This document shows, piece by piece, positions 13,423 through 25,672 of a stretch of 64,000 nucleotides of DNA. The notes beneath the pieces are model-generated. The model did not search any database, was not told where the DNA came from, and was given only the letters and a program-made list of their open reading frames with translations. How positions within the stretch are numbered: position 1 is the stretch's first letter; each line of letters starts with the position of its first letter. The stretch spans positions 124,001-188,000 of the forward strand of contig SEMN01000587.1 in NCBI GenBank assembly GCA_005408345.1, given 5' to 3'. A program made the position numbers and the translations under genes. The DNA is from Macquaria australasica. Taxonomy: Eukaryota > Chordata > Actinopteri > Centrarchiformes > Percichthyidae.

Positions 13423-13810
13423 TTTCATTTCCATAACTGATGCTGATTGCTTAAAAAGTCAAAACTAACAGGCTCCATGTCAGTGGACAATTCTGGCATA
13501 AGCATTTGGATTTGCTGGTTTGTTACATTTTCTCCACATAAGAGATATTTAGGTTTTTTTAAAATACAAATATACATATTTATGAAAAGTGATCTGCACA
13601 CTTATCTTATTGTCTAAGCTTTCGGTCACAAAGACCTTTATCGTAATATGACTCACTGAAGATACACAAAGAACACAAACGCACATCGCTTCAGATGACG
13701 ATTTAGACGAAAGGACGTCTCATGTCTTCAAAAACGTGTTTCCTCATTTCCTTTCTGCTCTCCTCTCCTCTCCTCTCTGCATCTTTTACTTGTATCCCCT
13801 CTTTTAACAG

Positions 13811-13892
13811 GAAAAGAATGGAAGAAACCTCAGGAAGAGCAACAGAGGAGGGATCCCTCTCCCAGGATGGACAGACATGCAAAAGATGTCGT
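13811..13892 (+). repeat. Probable dispersed fish repeat with exon-like borders
   Basis: The block beginning AAACCTCAGGAAGAGCAACA and ending ACATGCAAAAGATGTC matches, as far as I remember, a sequence scattered through percomorph genomes. This could not be searched here. It is preceded by a CT-rich run (13757-13778) and TTTTAACAG, and followed by GTAAGT, so it also mimics an internal exon. The overlapping 101-codon open frame has no known domain. A dispersed repeat is the more likely reading. Confidence 0.4.
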
Positions 13893-14557
13893 AAGTACAG
13901 AATAGATTCAGAAACAGAAAGTCATACTATATACAATTGTCTGTCACATTTAGTTCAGTCCAAAACTAGGCCTATACAAGTACTGTTTATATGGTTAATA
14001 GATCAGCAGCCTATTATCAGATTATGATTGTTTCTGTGGCTTTGGCAGTCTGTTAATAAGGAAGGAAGCTCCACAGCTAAAAGCTACTAATTCGGTCAGT
14101 GACAATGGTGATTCAGTATAGTCAGTTCACTTTAAAGATATGTTGATAAAGATTTGTCCATACATGTACTGAAAACCTCTAAATCCACAGCCAGCCTATC
14201 CACCCTGAGTCTGACTTTGGACAACTCAATGGTCTGAATTGTTGCCTTACACAAAATGAGTGATATTGTTTGTTATCTATCCGTTCTGAAATGGTAAAAG
14301 TATTACAGTAGTTTTAAAGGCTGCGCATGCAGAAAAAAGGTCCTATGACCCCTGTCGAGGCAAGTGAAACATTTATATACTGTAAGAAAAATATTATTAC
14401 AGGACTCCTCACACTGCCTAGCTGCCCTATTGTCACAAACTCACTCCTCTAACCGTAAGGATACTCTCACCCCAGTGTACTTTATCTGTGGTGGGTATCT
14501 GGGCTGTCCCTGATAAAGTGGTTTGACAATGATGTTTTAAAGAAACAAGAGGGTTGG

Positions 14558-14558
<1 letters not shown>
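13893..14558. other. Gene-free stretch
   Basis: AT-rich, no gene or clear repeat seen. Confidence 0.6.
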
Positions 14559-14656
<98 letters not shown>

Positions 14657-14660
14657 TGTG
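14559..14660. repeat. Compound (TG)32(AG)16(TG)3 microsatellite
   Basis: Pure TG from 14559 to 14622 passes directly into AG from 14623 to 14654 and then a short TG stretch. The alternating purine-pyrimidine part can adopt Z-DNA, and the AG part is a homopurine mirror tract. The two open frames that cross it in opposite directions are artefacts of the repeat. Confidence 0.98.
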
Positions 14661-14799
14661 TTGTGGAGTAATCAGTGTACCAGTTGTGCCATAATGGCTT
14701 ACATCTGTTTGAAGCAGACTTCAAAACATGAACCCCTCAAAAATCATCCACTAATGTGAGTAACTAAAGTTCTACCTACAGCCAAGTCTGTGGTGAATT

Positions 14800-14833
14800 T
14801 ATATATATATATATATACTGTATATATATATAA
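14800..14833. repeat. Interrupted (TA)n palindrome
   Basis: Two TA runs separated by CTG form a self-complementary stretch of about 34 bp. This is simple-sequence DNA likely to extrude as a cruciform. Confidence 0.9.
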
Positions 14834-16178
14834 TTTAGCCCCAAGTTACAAGTTTCCACTTTTATCAATATCTCATGACATTATTTGACTTGTTGCATAC
14901 TTATGCATACGCCTATATCGACAAAAGTGTGTGTGTGTGTGTGGCCACTGGGCCTTACTGCTATCTCCATCTTCTATTTTCTGTCTGTGGGGATACACTT
15001 GCATCAGCCATGATTTCATACTAACTGGCAGGAAATCAAACAGTTTGGATAACGTCTGTAATTGTTGCTTTAACACTGCAGAAGAGATTAGGGTATTTTT
15101 TGATAAGATTACGCTACGTGCGTTATCCTGCATCTCTTTTGGCTGACCTGGCAATTCTGAAAACAGGTTTGATGAGGTGCTCTTAAAGTTGATTAAGAAA
15201 AAAAAAATCTGGTATAGATTACTCAAATGAAGACACACACATACAGCCACACAATAAAAACAACCATGCACACACCCACGTTGCACATGAGCATGTACAC
15301 ATTTCAGTGATACTAAACAGTGCTGTGAAAGATGGAAAAAAGAAGGCTTTTTTTATTGTTTCATTTCTGTCCTTTCATGGAACAGAGTTCATTTGTGATG
15401 ACGTGTTGACAGGCACCTGTTTGTATTACCAGTATCTTCAATTAAAAACAAATAAATCATCATACTTAATGTTCATGACGTTTATGATCAACCCATTACA
15501 TCAAGATATTTATGCCCGTCTCCATCAGCTTTGAGCATCACCATCATGCGATGGAAGCAAATGGATGCTTCAATCAGTAATTCACACCTCTGTGCCGTCC
15601 AAAAATGCAGTCACACCATCCAAAAGTCATTAAACCAAACCAGGAACTTGGCGGCAGCAGCACAACTGTTAAACATTACACTTGCTCGAGGAAAAATGTT
15701 TATGCCCTTACAGGGTGAAATACAGTCCAGCATGACATCTGAGGACGCACTCCAGGTTTCAGTCAACACACCGTAAAACTCTGTGTAGCTACAAATGTGT
15801 GTGAAATTTCAGCAGGGATGTTTCATACGCTACTTTGTGAAGGTGTGCGGGAAAGTCACCGTTAAATGGGAACTCTTCAGTATGGGTCATTTGCATTTTG
15901 TCATGGTTATAAATAGACATTTGGGTGTTCTGCAGCCAGCCTGCCCACAAATAGGAACAATAGATTGACTAGATGGATGCCAACGTATGCAAAAGCAATC
16001 AGCGAGGATAATTAGAGTTATTGTTCTTTCCTTCACACCTCCTCACACAACAATGTGACTGGGCTGCAGTAATCATTTCTGGTTGCTCTGTTAAGGAAAT
16101 GTAGCAGTAGTCTGGCACTATATACACATATGTACATGCATGAACTCTTAAATGTGCATCACTCATCTATTTCAGCAA
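14834..16178. other. Gene-free stretch
   Basis: Contains a short (GT)8 run at 14927-14942. A 137-codon minus-strand frame (14873-15286) is partly built from that repeat and has no recognisable domain. No gene is supported. Confidence 0.6.
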
Positions 16179-16195
16179 TATATATATATATATAT
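16179..16195. repeat. Short (TA)8 tract
   Basis: Simple TA repeat; no associated gene. Confidence 0.9.
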
Positions 16196-19100
16196 GACTT
16201 TAAACTCAAAAAGTAGAAAAATACAAATAGTACTGGTATTTCTTTCAGTTTCATAGACACACACCATTCCAAGGCTCATCATCTTTGGATTTTACAATTT
16301 TCAGCAAAATATATATTATTTTATTTTATTATTATATTTTCATTTAAAGTAGTAGATGGGTTTAAACTCATTTTCTAAAGTTCTAATGTTTCCTGCTGCA
16401 AGAAGACGTTGTTTAGCCCAGTTTTCAGTCAATACGCTCCTCTTGTGGTGGGCACAACTCTGAACTCAGCTTCCAGCCTCACAAAGTAAAGAGAAAAATG
16501 GCAAGAAAAGGCAGATGAGCTGCTGATTATGTGCCTGTGCGCCTTAAGGTATAAGGGAAAAAAAATTAAACTATCGGGCCTTGGCGCTTAACATTGTGAA
16601 ACCTAGCTCTTTTAGACTCAGACATCGTCATCACACATTCACATGCTTCAATCCTTTGTCCTTTGGTAATTAAGTAGGTGGGTGGCAGCAGCTGATGTGG
16701 TGGTGGGAGGTTAATGTCTGGGCAACAATGACCCGAAATGCGCTCTGACCCTTATCATACATAAACACACACAGTCTCTGCTCTCACCCCAGCATCCCTC
16801 TCAGACGTCACTGTGACGGCATCCCACTGTCCCATTTGTCAGTGCAAGGCATCGTGGGAGTGATGTATGTTCTCTGGGGGCAACACCTTTTCTGAATCTT
16901 CTGCCAATCTCTCTTAGACATTGGTGCAAAAGGTAGGAGGTTCAGCTAGCACTTTTTAATATGAAGTTTTATATTAAGATGTGTGTGAGTTTGCAATCTC
17001 TCCTGTCCCTGACTCACCAAGCTCCTCAATGGTGCCCTTGTAGCCTCTTACCTCAGCAGTCTCTAGAGGGGGGTCTCTGGATGGCAATGCCTTGGATTTA
17101 TACTGGGGACTCGACTATTATTCATCCTCGCTCATTCCAGATAGGCAGCCTTTTAAAGGTTAATTGCACTGGCTAATTGCTCTCCCTCCCTCTTGCTAAC
17201 GAGGGTGAACTCCTCGATGATGTCATTGAGTGGCCGAACCAAAATACCTCTCCAACTACTCTGGCGATGGCTGGCTCCTCACTTCAGAAGGGCACTGCAA
17301 TGTCTAATCTGTTTCGCTGTGGAGAAAAAACATTTTTTTCCAACAATTTTTCATCTACTAGTTTAGTTTAATGGATTATGCTAAAAAAGGTCCCAATGAC
17401 ATTTAAAACAGCTAGTACCATAACTCACAATGTCAAAGAAAAGAATCATGTGCACATCATCATTTGCAACTCCGACAGCACAAACACACAGTTACTGCCA
17501 CTGGGAAATTAGCAGATTTAGAGTATTATGAAGCACTTTTAATCAATGTGAATCGTGTTCTTAAACAAAAGGGCAGCATCACTCAGTGAGACATTATACG
17601 CAGCAGACAGTGTGCCCTTCAGGTTTTTATTCTTCAATCCCTCCTTCTGTCACTTCCTCCTACTGTAAAAAGCTAACCTAATAGAGGCAGAAGGGGTAAA
17701 ATTATTAATTTGATTCATTTTAAATAAACTCTCTTAGAATTTCTTCTTCTTCATGTATGAAAGAAACATGATAAATGAACAAATTAATCATCACGACATT
17801 TCTAGACCAAAAAAAAAATTAAATATGTGTTTTACACCTACCATCAGTAGTATAAGAAACACACAAGCTGATAAAATAAAACACATTTTTCTTAACATAC
17901 ACGCTTCTAATAATCACATTTGTCTTAATTTTGAAGTAACAACCTTCTTAAGAATCTGATATAAACAACACCATTAACAAAATGCATCTTGTTTTAACTT
18001 TCAGACATAAATTGCAAAACTTGGCCTGTTTATCAGCACCTCATAACTCCCAGTTAAAAGCAATATCTTATACCTGAGCTGGGCACAAATCCAGCAGACC
18101 TCTCAGAATCATTTTCCCAATAAAGACTTTCAAGATCTATGCTTCTTAAACCACATTTATGCTTCTCTGAAATACAATGATGTACTCTGCCCAAAGACCA
18201 CCTGCGTCCCATATCAGTAGTTTCTTACATAGCCCACCATCATCCATTCTCACTAATTCTTGTCTACTCAAATGGAGCCCAACATACCTTCAAGTTTCAA
18301 ACCCCACATCTACTATTACAATTAAGGTTGGGGCAAATGTATTTACAACAACAAAAGCCATTTATTGCACCCACTCACATCCTTTGTAACTTTAAATCCC
18401 CATTTCCCAGTGTCATAGCCCAATACTCCCCCCCCTATCTATTTCCACTTTACATCCTGGAGGTCAAAAAAAGAGGTGCACTAGTCACAGGAAGCAGATA
18501 AATGTTGGAGAGGTGGGCCATCTTGGAAATCCTTTGAAATGCTCTATTACATGTTTGGCCTAACTGCGTCAATGTTGCGTCTTCTGCTACAGCCTCGTCA
18601 TTATAAAAACAGTGATACACACCATTATCTTATTGTGAGCAGGCAAAGGTGGTGGTGCCGGTTTAAGGGTTAAAGAACTGGGCCTGTGTCCAATTGAAAT
18701 TCCTACACTGGCTTGGACGATCCAAGCTGAGTAAAGTGGCACAAGGGAAACTGAACGATAGCAGTTTTCTTTGCCTTAGCTGGGAGGTTCCCAAGAACTA
18801 AGTACTTAAACTCCCCTGGTAGTACATTAATGTGCTGAGAAAATAAATGTGCTCAGCAAAAACCTTCCTGAGGAAAAAAAAGAAAAGGAAACAAATGACA
18901 TCTGATATTAAACTTGCACAGCTCCACGAGACCTGTTATGCAGGTGCTTCATGGGAAATGAGTATGCAGTATCCATTTATGATGGTCATAAAGAGCAGTG
19001 AACTCTGATGGGCTTCTCCACTTGAGGATGCTGTTATCCCCCATTACTACTCACCACATTTATCGCTCAGACAACTGTGCCTTCCCCGTGTCAGGCAGCG

Positions 19101-22100
19101 GGGTGGCCTAGTGCCTCGGAGTTCACGTTTGCTCTCTACTAATATCAACGAGTCCATCAACAGCCACGTGTCCACTTCAGGTGTCCACGCAACCTATTCA
19201 TTTGGAAACTTATTGGATTAGAGTATCTCATCACTAAAGACTTACCGAATACAGTGTGTGAACTGTACTAAACTATGGCTGTGGCTTTGACTCTAGCCGT
19301 TGCTTTTTTGTACAAAGTTACAATGATGTGAATTGAAGATCATTCTACTAATGCGTTCTAATGCATTCAGTCACTCAGAATGAGAACATCACGGCTACAA
19401 GGCTACCATGTAGTTAAACTAGCACGGGAGAACGTGATCCTCTTCAGTCTTCCTCTGGTGTGTAGGTATGGTTTGTTCTCAACTTGAGGTACATGATCTA
19501 GAAAGGTGTTCTAACTTAGTGAGCTGGGAGTGTATTGGAAATAAACAGTTCTGCACGTGGTGAGGTGTTCAGTGGCATTTGCAAATTGAAATGGAGAGTG
19601 TCTGCTCTGCAGAGCGTCAGCATGTCTTTGAGATCTGACAGAGTAGTGCATTGTTGATGTGTGAATGAGTACGTTTAAACAGCTGTATGAGTTACACAGA
19701 CAGTTACTGTTCAATGTCTTCAGGAAAGTTTTGCTGTCAAGAACGAAATTTGAGTTTGACGTCTTAAACAAGTGGGAATATACAACATGGCTTACTAATA
19801 ACCCAGCAGACCACCGTCACCGGGTAAGCTGTGCGTCACAATAATAGGTTAATCAAATCAAGGTGTCTGTTTCTTGTAACTGGCAAACTTACTGAAGATC
19901 TGCTCTCGGTTTTCTGTACTTTCACATCACTTGAAAATAAACTCAGTCTTAAGGTCATAACAACGCATTTATGTAGTATACTAAGTTCAAAAACTCACTA
20001 TTTACAACTATAAACTTGCAGTCAATCGTTTTTCTGTCTCAGGTCCTTTGGGTAATTATATTAAGAGTGTGGCTGCTTTTGCAAAGCTACACTCAGAAAC
20101 TGTGAGTGTTTGACTCCGATACAATACACACTTGGTTTTACATTTCAGCAGATCAAGATGATGACTGGGAACACTGACATTGATGTTGTATTTAACAAAT
20201 GTTAAACTGGAGTGTAATATTAGGTGAGACAATTGCCCTTTGCTAGAGTCATTTCATAATGGCAGTTTGTGTGATAGAGGTTCACGTCTATAATCAACTA
20301 ATCATGACATTTTCACGTTTCAGTCTGACTGCAAATCAAAGTAAACAACAAAAACTTCCTAGTTCTTCGAAAGACCTTTACACACATCAGACATGGAATC
20401 TGCCATGTTACACGTAACGAAAAGTACCTCCGCTATAGACAAAACAATAATGAACTCCACAGCTGCAAATGACACCCACAATCAAGACATCTATTAAACG
20501 TGACAGTGGCGATATTATTGTACGAGCAGTCTCCATGTTTTACCAGCGGACCCTCCCAGTAAAACCAACATGATCAAACAGCAGAACGGGGTCATGTGTT
20601 AGCACCGGCCTGCCACTGTTTCAAAGCTCTCCGAGATTAGATTGGGCAGGTAACTCCATGGAAACACATGATTAGGTTTAGGGGCCGTGAGGTTAGGAAA
20701 AGGTAACGTTGCAACTGAAAACCCGATGTGACCAAAAGTTAAGACCTGTGAGGTTTTTTCCCAGGGAGGGAACAGGATGGGAATGGCAGAGATGGCCTAT
20801 TATTGCTATAAATCCCCCAAAACACAGCGTAGGAAATGATTTATGTGCATAAATCTGCCTAGTGGGGAAAAGATGGCGGATCACATTACTGTTTCTGTGT
20901 TTGTGCATCTGGGGTTCACGGGTGGTGCGTAACAGATCCCAGTGTACACACCTAAGGTTTTGCGTGGGTTGGCAGAGACATCTCTCACATCATCAGATCG
21001 TTTGGCCTGCATATACAGTGATTAGTGAAAGCACCCTAAGTTTGGAGAAAAAGATATCACTTTTTGATGCAACATGTCATGTCTGTTCAGATATAATATA
21101 ATACAGTTGACAGGTGTTTAAGAAAGGAGTAGACTTGAAAGGGGCTCAGCGTGCAAGGTCATATCAGATTTGTAAAAGGGGTTGCCTGAGCCTACTTAAG
21201 TCGTGTGTCTTACAAGAATTAGATTAAGAAAACAAACATGAAAATTTATGTTAAGTAAAGCATTTTAATGGCTAATTATGCATGCTCCTTTTCACCAGTG
21301 CTCAATTTCTATTCACTTCTCTTTGCAAAGAGGAAGTCCCCTTAATTGTGTAACTAACATTACCCTCATGTTTATGCCATTAAATCTAAAATCGGAAGTG
21401 AAGCGAATTCACACGGATGGGGTTTTCAAAGAGAAGCGACTTGGAGTGCACCTGTGCATCACATGGCTTTGTTGCCATGCTTGTGATGGTAAGTATAAAA
21501 GCAGTTCCCTTTGATGCAGTTTGCAGTTATCTATAATGCCCATCTATATCATATCCATCTCTGATCTTCTGTTCTTACACAATTTTCTCTTTGACTGTGC
21601 TATTGCTTTACTCGAGCACTTCAGCATACATAACTGTCAGAGGCAGAAGCAGTGACTCTCAGATCTTGCACAAGCAGCCACATGATGGTAAGCGGTTCCC
21701 ATCCCAGAGTGATATCTGGGCAGTAGTGGTGAAGGGAAACATGGAAAATATATAGCCCACTTACATGAAAGTGATGGCTAGATTCATGCAGCTACCATCC
21801 TGCAAGGAATAGAAGCCAGTGTATGTATGGAAAACAATGCACTTATGAGAGTGCTTGCACAGGTACATTTTGTTGTCAGTGTTTAGATAAGATATTAGTT
21901 TAATGAATCTGTATGAGTATGCAAGGAAATAAAGTATATCTGCTGACTCCTATAAGAGGTCACCTACATCGCCCTGGCTACAGGTGTGATTTTGTCATCC
22001 TTAACTGGTCGTGTGTAGAGAGGAAATTAATTTAAAAAGAATGGAAGAACTTGGGATTATTCGGGTGCTACAGGCCATAATGCAAGTTAATATTTAAACT

Positions 22101-25100
22101 AGAGATTGAAAACTGTAGTACTTGGAATGCATGTATTTCAGCAGGTGGAAGCAGTTTCCCTAAATACAGTGCTGCTAAATTTACCTCACATTTGTCAAAA
22201 CAGCACAAGGAAAAGGACAATAATTCTCTCAGCAGGTCAGAAGAGGTCTCCACCCAAGCTGCAAACAATAGAGGATTCACTTTAAAACTAATGACAGTGA
22301 CAAAATAAAAGTAAATAACAAAGTGTCATTGCATTTAACTTTTAAAGGGTTAAAAGAGTGACCAGACATCTTGATTAAATCAGAGCAGTCACAATTTTCA
22401 AGTGAGAGAAACATCCTTTGTTCTAGTAAGACAAAGAGGTGCAGGGAAAGTGCAGCTACAGCGTGACAATATTTTTTCTGACACCCCATTTTTAAAAATC
22501 AAATGCATTCTTTGTTGGTTTGCTTATTGTGCTTGAGTTCTCAATAACTATGATCTCATATATGTGTCATATATGTCAGACTATTGAATTATGTACAGAT
22601 AAATATTTATTAGTACTCATTCCTTGAAACATAAGCCTGCTCTCTGTTTTAAATAGAGTGAATGAAACTAAATACGTAAAATTCAAAGACATGATGAACT
22701 TGAAAGACATCCATTGCCATAAAATAGTAGGATTTTATTATCCTTAAGAGGACATTCTGCTAAATTTCTTCCAATATGGTCTCCCTCTCAGTGAAACGCA
22801 AGATGATGATTAATCTGCAGTTAATGGCTGTAATTTAGTGATGAAAAGAACCAGCTGAGGTCATTATTCAGCTTCTATGGTGGATCCCCATGGCTATGTG
22901 ACACTATCCTTCCATCCTTTTCTCTTTTCAATTCTTATTGTACTCCCTTTCTTCACCCCCACTAAGGACTTCCCTGCTGATTGGTGTATTTACGTGCCAC
23001 TTTGCTTTGGTGAGACACGGTAGGGAAAAATAGAGTCGTCAATGGATTGTGATCAGATGTAAATGGCCTCAGGAGGAGATAAACCATTCACAGTAGGCCA
23101 ATATACTGGGAAAAAACGTAGGAAAACCATAAAAGGGGAAGACACTAAAAGATAGATAAGCCATTTGTGCATAACAGCCTTCTTTGGAAAGAAAGAAATC
23201 ACTAGATGCTGACATCAAAAATATATCTGTACCGTAATCTGGTGCATGTGTTGGTAAAACAATTCTGTCACCTTAGAGCTGAAGATCTGTTGAAATACTA
23301 CATGCATTGAATATTATTTTAAAATATAATTTCATGATTTTCTGTAAACAAATGTCAGCCATTTATTTTGATTTTAGAGATAGTGAGCCTAGGTGGGCCG
23401 CTACAGTGTGGCGCAACCCCACAATAAATAACTAAAGGATTCAGTCTGTTAAACTGATCATCAGCAAATCATCCTGTAAATCAAAGGCTTAGGTCATCTA
23501 CAATATAATCTTTTAAGCATGCTGTGCTGTAATTTACTATCAGTCACTATGTAAGATTAAATGTGGAGCAAAACGTATTATTATTCAACCTTGCAGTGAT
23601 AATTACTCACAGTTTCCTCCCTTGAGATCATCGCAGCACAAATATACAAACAGTACACAAAAACCCAACCAAGACAACCGTTTCTCACTGTTGCTAACCA
23701 GCATCCACAAAAGAAATTTTTTTTTTAAAAAAGGGTTCTAATGTGCAACCCAAAGCATCTCCTCTGTTTGTGTCACCAAGCCAACACCTGATTGGATGTC
23801 CTCTCACTGCGGTATCAAGTAGTGATCGCTGGTGGGGTCGTTTCAACACATCCCACATTGGAAATATTCAGAGGCTATTTACAAAGAGCATTTCTATTTA
23901 GCAAACCTAGTATGAGCTCACGGGGAAATGATGGAAGGAGTGAAAGCAAGTCAGCGTCTGAGTAGAAAACAGTGACTCACTCCTGCAGTGTAGTAACATT
24001 AAGCATTAAGATGATCCATCGACACAAACAAATAGAATGACTTAACCTATTTAGGGGGAAAGTGCAGTCAAGGAGAAACATGACATGGCAAATCTGTAAC
24101 AATGTCTGGAATGTGTTTGCTACGCAAAATCAAATAATCGGATTCCTCTATAATAATATTAGGAGCAGGGAAAGCGTATGTGGTCTACTCTTCTGTGCAA
24201 TCTTCTGGTAACTGCTTTCCAATTCATTGACTCAATATAAACATTTGTATGAATATCTGTCTAGAAAAAATGTTTATGATGTAAAATGAATCCTATTAAG
24301 TATGACTAGATTTTTAGATTAATTGCTGTGCTGTAAAATGACTGAGAGAAAGAAGGTTTGTCTACCTTATGTCCTCCTGTAAGGCAAATGTTTCAATTAA
24401 TAATAATTCTAAATGCTTTTTAGCACAGCCGTGTGCCCTTGTCCCAGTGACATGAGCTGTAATTAATGACTACACATGCTGTGCTTGATAGCTGCCAAAG
24501 GTTATTATTTCCGGGCCCTAGGTGAACGTGTCAGTTTGACATAAATAATTCTGACAGTGTTAAACCTCAAATATCAGTTGTCTGATGACACCTGTGACTG
24601 CACCAGGCAGAACCTGCACCTCCTCCCAAAAATGAGGTGGTCTAGCCTCACAGAGACAAAAACAAATGCTGCATTCAGGTACTCCTCGTTAACTCATAAA
24701 GTCAAACATTTAAAAGTTGATGATGCTTTTAACAGTTGTCTAGTTGTAGTGAAACAGGGCTGGAACTCTGACTCTGAAGGTTTCAGTCCCTAAATTCGGC
24801 TGCAGCAGTGCTGATATTGAAATAAATGTTAATACAATATGAGCCCCAAATTTGAAAATAGTTACTGTCCTGTTAAAACCATCGATCTTGAAAACATCAG
24901 CTTTTCATGAGCTTCAAAAACAGCTCCCTTTTCAGCTTTGTGACATTGCATTTTTCAGATAATCCAATGGATTTTTAAATGGTTTATTTAGTTAAAGAAC
25001 ACCATAAAGGAACACTTAGTCCGTCAATTTATCTGAAAACAAAATTCACAATCAACAGATTCGAAGATATGTGGTTTTCACTGGACAGCAATAATATGAA

Positions 25101-25335
25101 AAATTGAGACAAAGTTTGCAGTGATCCATCCGGGGGGCATCCTGCGTCATCTTACTACCCACTAATATTATGACACATTTATTCTTATTTGAACACTGAA
25201 CTTAGCCACCTTTTGCACATCATCATCCATCCAAACCTTTCTCGGTAAGTATGATAATATTAACCAGTTCGCCATTTCTTAACCGTATAAATCAGCTATT
25301 GGTGTTTTCTTATTTAAGTGCAAAATATAGGTCAG
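16196..25335. other. Long gene-free block
   Basis: About nine kilobases without a recognisable exon, RNA gene or mobile element. Local points: a near-palindromic CGTCAC-T-GTGACG at about 16806-16818, a 7-bp hairpin at 18711-18727 (GCTTGGA, CGA, TCCAAGC), and a tRNA-head-like string near 19097 that I do not accept. The segment about 24430-24545 has the even composition and TAATTAAT motif typical of conserved non-coding elements, but conservation cannot be judged from one sequence. Confidence 0.55.
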
Positions 25336-25361
25336 AATAAAATAATAATAATAATAATAAA
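25336..25361. repeat. (AAT)8 microsatellite
   Basis: Short pure trinucleotide tract. Confidence 0.95.
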
Positions 25362-25639
25362 AAACTCAGTCTCAGACATTGAACTTCACATATGATCTGA
25401 GAAACAATGAAAACCCTCCCTTTCCTGTCTGGGAAGGACGTTGTGTCAGCAAGATGGACTCAAAGACTTCAAAGTTTCCCGAGTGCGAGAGGAAGAAGAG
25501 AGGAAATTAAGAGATTTTTCAGGGCTGCTCTCTCATCTCACATTACATGAGAGAGTACGAGGAGACTGTAATGCAGTTACTGCTACATTTAATGATAACA
25601 GTCTCATCTTGTTGTACATCCACATTTTGTACTCAGGCC

Positions 25640-25672
25640 TTCTGATGCTCTTATCCAGAGGGACTTACGATG
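25640..25672. repeat. Fragment of a dispersed fish repeat
   Basis: TGATGCTCTTATCCAGAGGG followed by ACTTACGATG closely resembles the block usually read as TTATCCAGAGCGACTTACA in many teleost interspersed repeats. Only this short block is recognisable, and family identity is from memory. Confidence 0.35.

Noticed and set aside
14482..14759. Open frames over the TG/AG repeat on both strands
   Set aside because: Their peptides are runs of Cys-Val, Glu-Arg, Thr-His and Ser-Leu produced by the microsatellite.
19097..19150. tRNA/SINE-head-like string GGGGTGGCCTAGTGCCTC
   Set aside because: Resembles an A box, but no B box follows at the right distance and no tRNA fold can be drawn.
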